Assembly (NCBI GenBank): GCA_016926235.1
Contig: JAFGOZ010000161.1
Coordinates: 1 to 6,631 of the forward strand
Source of the DNA: Bacteroidales bacterium
GTDB taxonomy: Bacteria; Bacteroidota; Bacteroidia; Bacteroidales; UBA10428
Direction: 5' to 3'
DNA length: 6,631 bases
Shown here: positions 5,029-6,631 of the stretch, in pieces
How positions within the stretch are numbered: position 1 is the first letter of the stretch
Layout: each line of letters starts with the position of its first letter
The notes under the pieces: generated by a model
Told to the model about the DNA's origin: nothing
Databases searched by the model: none
Seen by the model: only the letters and a program-made list of their open reading frames with translations
Program-made: the position numbers and the translations under genes

Positions 5029-5451
5029 ATGGATAAGGATATATCAGATCAAAACGACCAAAAAATCATCATTAGGGGGCGTTTAAATGGCACTCAGAGA
5101 AACAGATTATCCAGTCTGATGAATATGATGTATTCCCCATCGGAATTGGCGGATGAGATAGGGTTCGATCGCAGGCAGGTTTACCGGGTGTATGTTCCTT
5201 TGGGCTGTCCTTATGAACGGGATCAGCATAATCGAATTTGGATCAATGGGGTAACTTTCCGGGATTGGATAAAACAGATTTATCAAAAAAAGGATTTGTT
5301 ACCGGATGAAGCTTTTTGTATCCGGTGTAAGTTGCCAATAAAAATGAAAAATCCTGTTAAAAAAGAGAATAACGGACTTATTTATTATTTATGCGAATGC
5401 CCGTTTTGTGGTAGAAGGATTTCAAGGATCATCACTAAATCAATGATGTGA
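5029..5451 (+). CDS. HTH plus zinc-ribbon DNA-binding protein, possible excision/directionality factor
   Basis: 140 residues, no named family recognised. Residues 35-81 (YSPSELADEIGFDRRQVYRVY, then PYERD, RIWI and a final FRDWI) look like an excisionase/MerR-type winged helix-turn-helix, where a 'select, bind, hydrophobic wing' pattern is usual. Residues 97-127 form a probable zinc ribbon: C97-x2-C100 and C124-x2-C127. The start is supported by TAGGTG five bases upstream. The gene ends 3 bp before the integrase ATG, so both are made from one transcript. In that position a recombination directionality factor is the natural guess; an operon repressor acting on the palindromes just upstream is the main alternative. 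Function is inferred from context only. Confidence 0.75.
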   Translation: MDKDISDQNDQKIIIRGRLNGTQRNRLSSLMNMMYSPSELADEIGFDRRQVYRVYVPLGCPYERDQHNRIWINGVTFRDWIKQIYQKKDLLPDEAFCIRCKLPIKMKNPVKKENNGLIYYLCECPFCGRRISRIITKSMM

Positions 5452-5454
5452 ACC

Positions 5455-6510
5455 ATGATAAACCGGGGAAATTGGCAGCTGGTCAAGGATTATCTCAAGT
5501 ATCGTGAAATCTATGATCAGTTGTCGCTTAAATCCCTGCGCTTAGAAAAAACATGGCTTCATTATCTTCTGGAATGGGCGGATGAAAAACCCTTTAGGGA
5601 TGCACCAAAAATTATTCCTGTTTTCCCGGAATATGTCCGCAATCAAGAATCATATAAGGGTAGTAGTTTTTCTAGAGAATATCAGCGAAAAGTGATCAGC
5701 TGCGCAAAATCATTCTTTTTATGGTTGACCCTTCATAAGGCGGGCTATCGCCATAAGATAAATTCAATTTATTTGAATACACTAAAAACTGTAAAAGGGT
5801 TTGGCAATCCTCAAGTCCATGAGTATGTTTCTTTGGATGAAATGATGGATATCGCTTCTGCGCCTGTCTATTCATTAAGGGATCGAAGAATAAAAGCAGC
5901 GGCAGTATTTATGTTCCTATCCGGGATCAGGATCAAGGCTTTTACCACACTTCCAATTAAAGCGGTTGATTTGAATGATCTGTCCGTTAAGCAGTGGCCG
6001 ACCATGGGCGTGGAAACGAAAAATAAAAAATCAGCGACAACTTACCTGCTGAAAATAGATCCATTATTGGAGGTCATTCGGGATTGGGATCAATTCATCA
6101 GGAAACATTTATCGGATAATTCATTTTGGTTTGCGCATATATCACCGATAGATGAATGCCTGGATCAGGATAATTTTTTTTCTGGCACGCATAGGGACCA
6201 GAGAGCCAGGAAAGATTTGAAAGAATGGATGGTAAAGGTTGGTCTGCCTTATCATTCCCCCCATAAATTCAGGCATGGTCATGCGGTTTATTTCATGCAG
6301 AGAGCCAAAGACCTGGGGGATTTCAAGGCGATCAGTCAAAACATGATGCATTCCAATTTGAGTATTACGGATGGAATTTATGGCATGTTTTCCGGTGAAG
6401 ATATCAAAAAGAGAATTACCGGATTGGACCATCAGCCAGGGGGAAATATTAGTAAAGAAGAATTTAAGCGTTTTCTAGAAAAAACACTTGAACAATTGAA
6501 AAATCAATAA
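5455..6510 (+). CDS. int: tyrosine recombinase / integrase
   Basis: 351 residues. The N-terminal part (about 1-120) fits a SAM-like core-binding domain. The catalytic domain carries R159 in SGIRIKA, a lysine in the beta-hairpin around 189-192 (TKNKKS), H270-x2-R273 in SPHKFRHGHA, H299 in MMHS and nucleophile Y309 in DGIYGMF, the full R-K-H-R-H-Y set. The start follows the zinc-ribbon stop by 3 bp with no strong RBS, consistent with translational coupling. It ends 50 bp from the tRNA 3' end and the 21-bp att core, so it very probably integrates and excises this element at the tRNA gene. A tail after the active tyrosine (about 310-351) ends in a lysine-rich helix that may act in trans assembly, as in other family members. 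Confidence 0.93.
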   Translation: MINRGNWQLVKDYLKYREIYDQLSLKSLRLEKTWLHYLLEWADEKPFRDAPKIIPVFPEYVRNQESYKGSSFSREYQRKVISCAKSFFLWLTLHKAGYRHKINSIYLNTLKTVKGFGNPQVHEYVSLDEMMDIASAPVYSLRDRRIKAAAVFMFLSGIRIKAFTTLPIKAVDLNDLSVKQWPTMGVETKNKKSATTYLLKIDPLLEVIRDWDQFIRKHLSDNSFWFAHISPIDECLDQDNFFSGTHRDQRARKDLKEWMVKVGLPYHSPHKFRHGHAVYFMQRAKDLGDFKAISQNMMHSNLSITDGIYGMFSGEDIKKRITGLDHQPGGNISKEEFKRFLEKTLEQLKNQ

Positions 6511-6559
6511 CGATAACTTTTTTTTGCTTGAGTTGTGACGGGGCATTTTGCCTAAAATA

Positions 6560-6631
6560 TGGGCCCGGCAGGATTCGAACCTGCGACCAAGCGGTTATGA
6601 GCCGCGTGCTCTGCCGCTGAGCTACGGGCCC
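6560..6631 (-). tRNA. tRNA with anticodon CAT (elongator Met, or Ile2 read as AUA)
   Basis: On the minus strand the acceptor stem GGGCCCG (6631-6625) pairs with CGGGCCC, with discriminator A at 6560. The D stem is GCTC/GAGC, the anticodon loop is CTCATAA with anticodon CAT, and the T arm is GCAGG-TTCGAAT-CCTGC. CCA is not encoded. There is no initiator-type run of three G-C pairs in the anticodon stem. The anticodon arm and TTGGTCGC variable region resemble tRNA-Ile2 of E. coli, and C4-G69 and C5-G68 (described TilS identity pairs) are present, so a lysidine-modified Ile tRNA is possible. The gene is intact because the element restores its 3' half. Confidence 0.93.
6574..6594. repeat. right attachment site (att core inside the tRNA gene)
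   Basis: This is an exact copy of 125-145. On the tRNA (minus) strand it runs from the 3' side of the anticodon stem through the variable loop to the T loop. Tyrosine integrases of tRNA-borne elements typically recombine within such a tRNA 3' segment, leaving a functional tRNA because the element carries the same bases. The integrase stop codon is 63 bp away. Confidence 0.85.

Larger units (their letters stand above)
125..6594. mobile_element. tRNA-targeted integrative element with HUH Rep, tyrosine integrase and defence cargo
   Basis: Two exact 21-bp direct repeats (125-145 and 6574-6594) bound the element, giving a predicted circle of 6449 bp. The right copy is inside an intact tRNA gene and the integrase lies next to the tRNA 3' end, as expected when an element supplies a replacement tRNA 3' portion. 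Inside are a plus-strand core (RHH protein, HUH Rep, HTH/zinc ribbon, integrase) and a minus-strand cargo (XRE regulator, EcoRI-type methylase, DUF262-HNH, membrane protein). No capsid, packaging, relaxase-plus-coupling or conjugation genes are visible, so it resembles an integrative rolling-circle plasmid or satellite rather than a full ICE or phage. Repeats and gene layout are seen; excision and replication are inferred. Confidence 0.85.

Noticed and set aside
1..6631. CRISPR array, insertion sequence or conjugation genes
   Set aside because: No regularly spaced repeats, transposase frame, terminal inverted repeats with target duplication, coupling ATPase or type IV secretion component is visible.

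Overview
The window reads as one complete small integrative element of about 6.45 kb inserted in a tRNA gene. A tRNA with anticodon CAT lies on the minus strand at the right edge (6560-6631). A 21-bp stretch of it (6574-6594) recurs exactly at 125-145, and a tyrosine recombinase gene ends 50 bp from the tRNA 3' end. This is the usual layout of an integrase-mediated insertion into the 3' part of a tRNA gene. The host cannot be named with confidence. The DNA is AT-rich and bacterial in style (Shine-Dalgarno sites, a near-perfect sigma70-type promoter), and the tRNA has no encoded CCA. The integrase/zinc-ribbon pair gives a vague impression of Chloroflexota or another environmental lineage, but this is only an impression.

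The left half (263-3755) is cargo, all on the minus strand. An XRE-family regulator, an EcoRI-family adenine methyltransferase and a DUF262-HNH protein form a tight operon (15-bp gap, then a 4-bp ATGA overlap). This looks like a non-canonical restriction-modification or modification-sensing defence cassette: it has a methylase of the M.EcoRI type, but its likely nuclease is a DUF262-HNH protein rather than an EcoRI-like enzyme. Downstream, behind its own RBS and an 18-bp perfect dyad, is an unrecognised protein with two N-terminal membrane helices.

The right half (3780-6510) is the replication and integration core, all on the plus strand. A strong promoter is overlaid by a 40-bp dyad. A 150-nt imperfect hairpin follows, then a ribbon-helix-helix protein, an HUH replication initiator, a cluster of hairpins that includes an interleaved pair of repeats, an HTH/zinc-ribbon protein and the integrase. 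The 150-nt hairpin resembles a single-strand origin. The 12-bp perfect stem with 9-nt loop at 4967-4999 is the best double-strand-origin candidate.

Taken together, I infer an integrative rolling-circle element that excises, replicates through HUH Rep, reintegrates in tRNA-CAT, and carries a defence cassette. The XRE gene and the replication operon diverge from one shared control region, so the XRE protein may govern both defence expression and element replication. The two halves may have been assembled separately: the cargo is more AT-rich and faces the other way.
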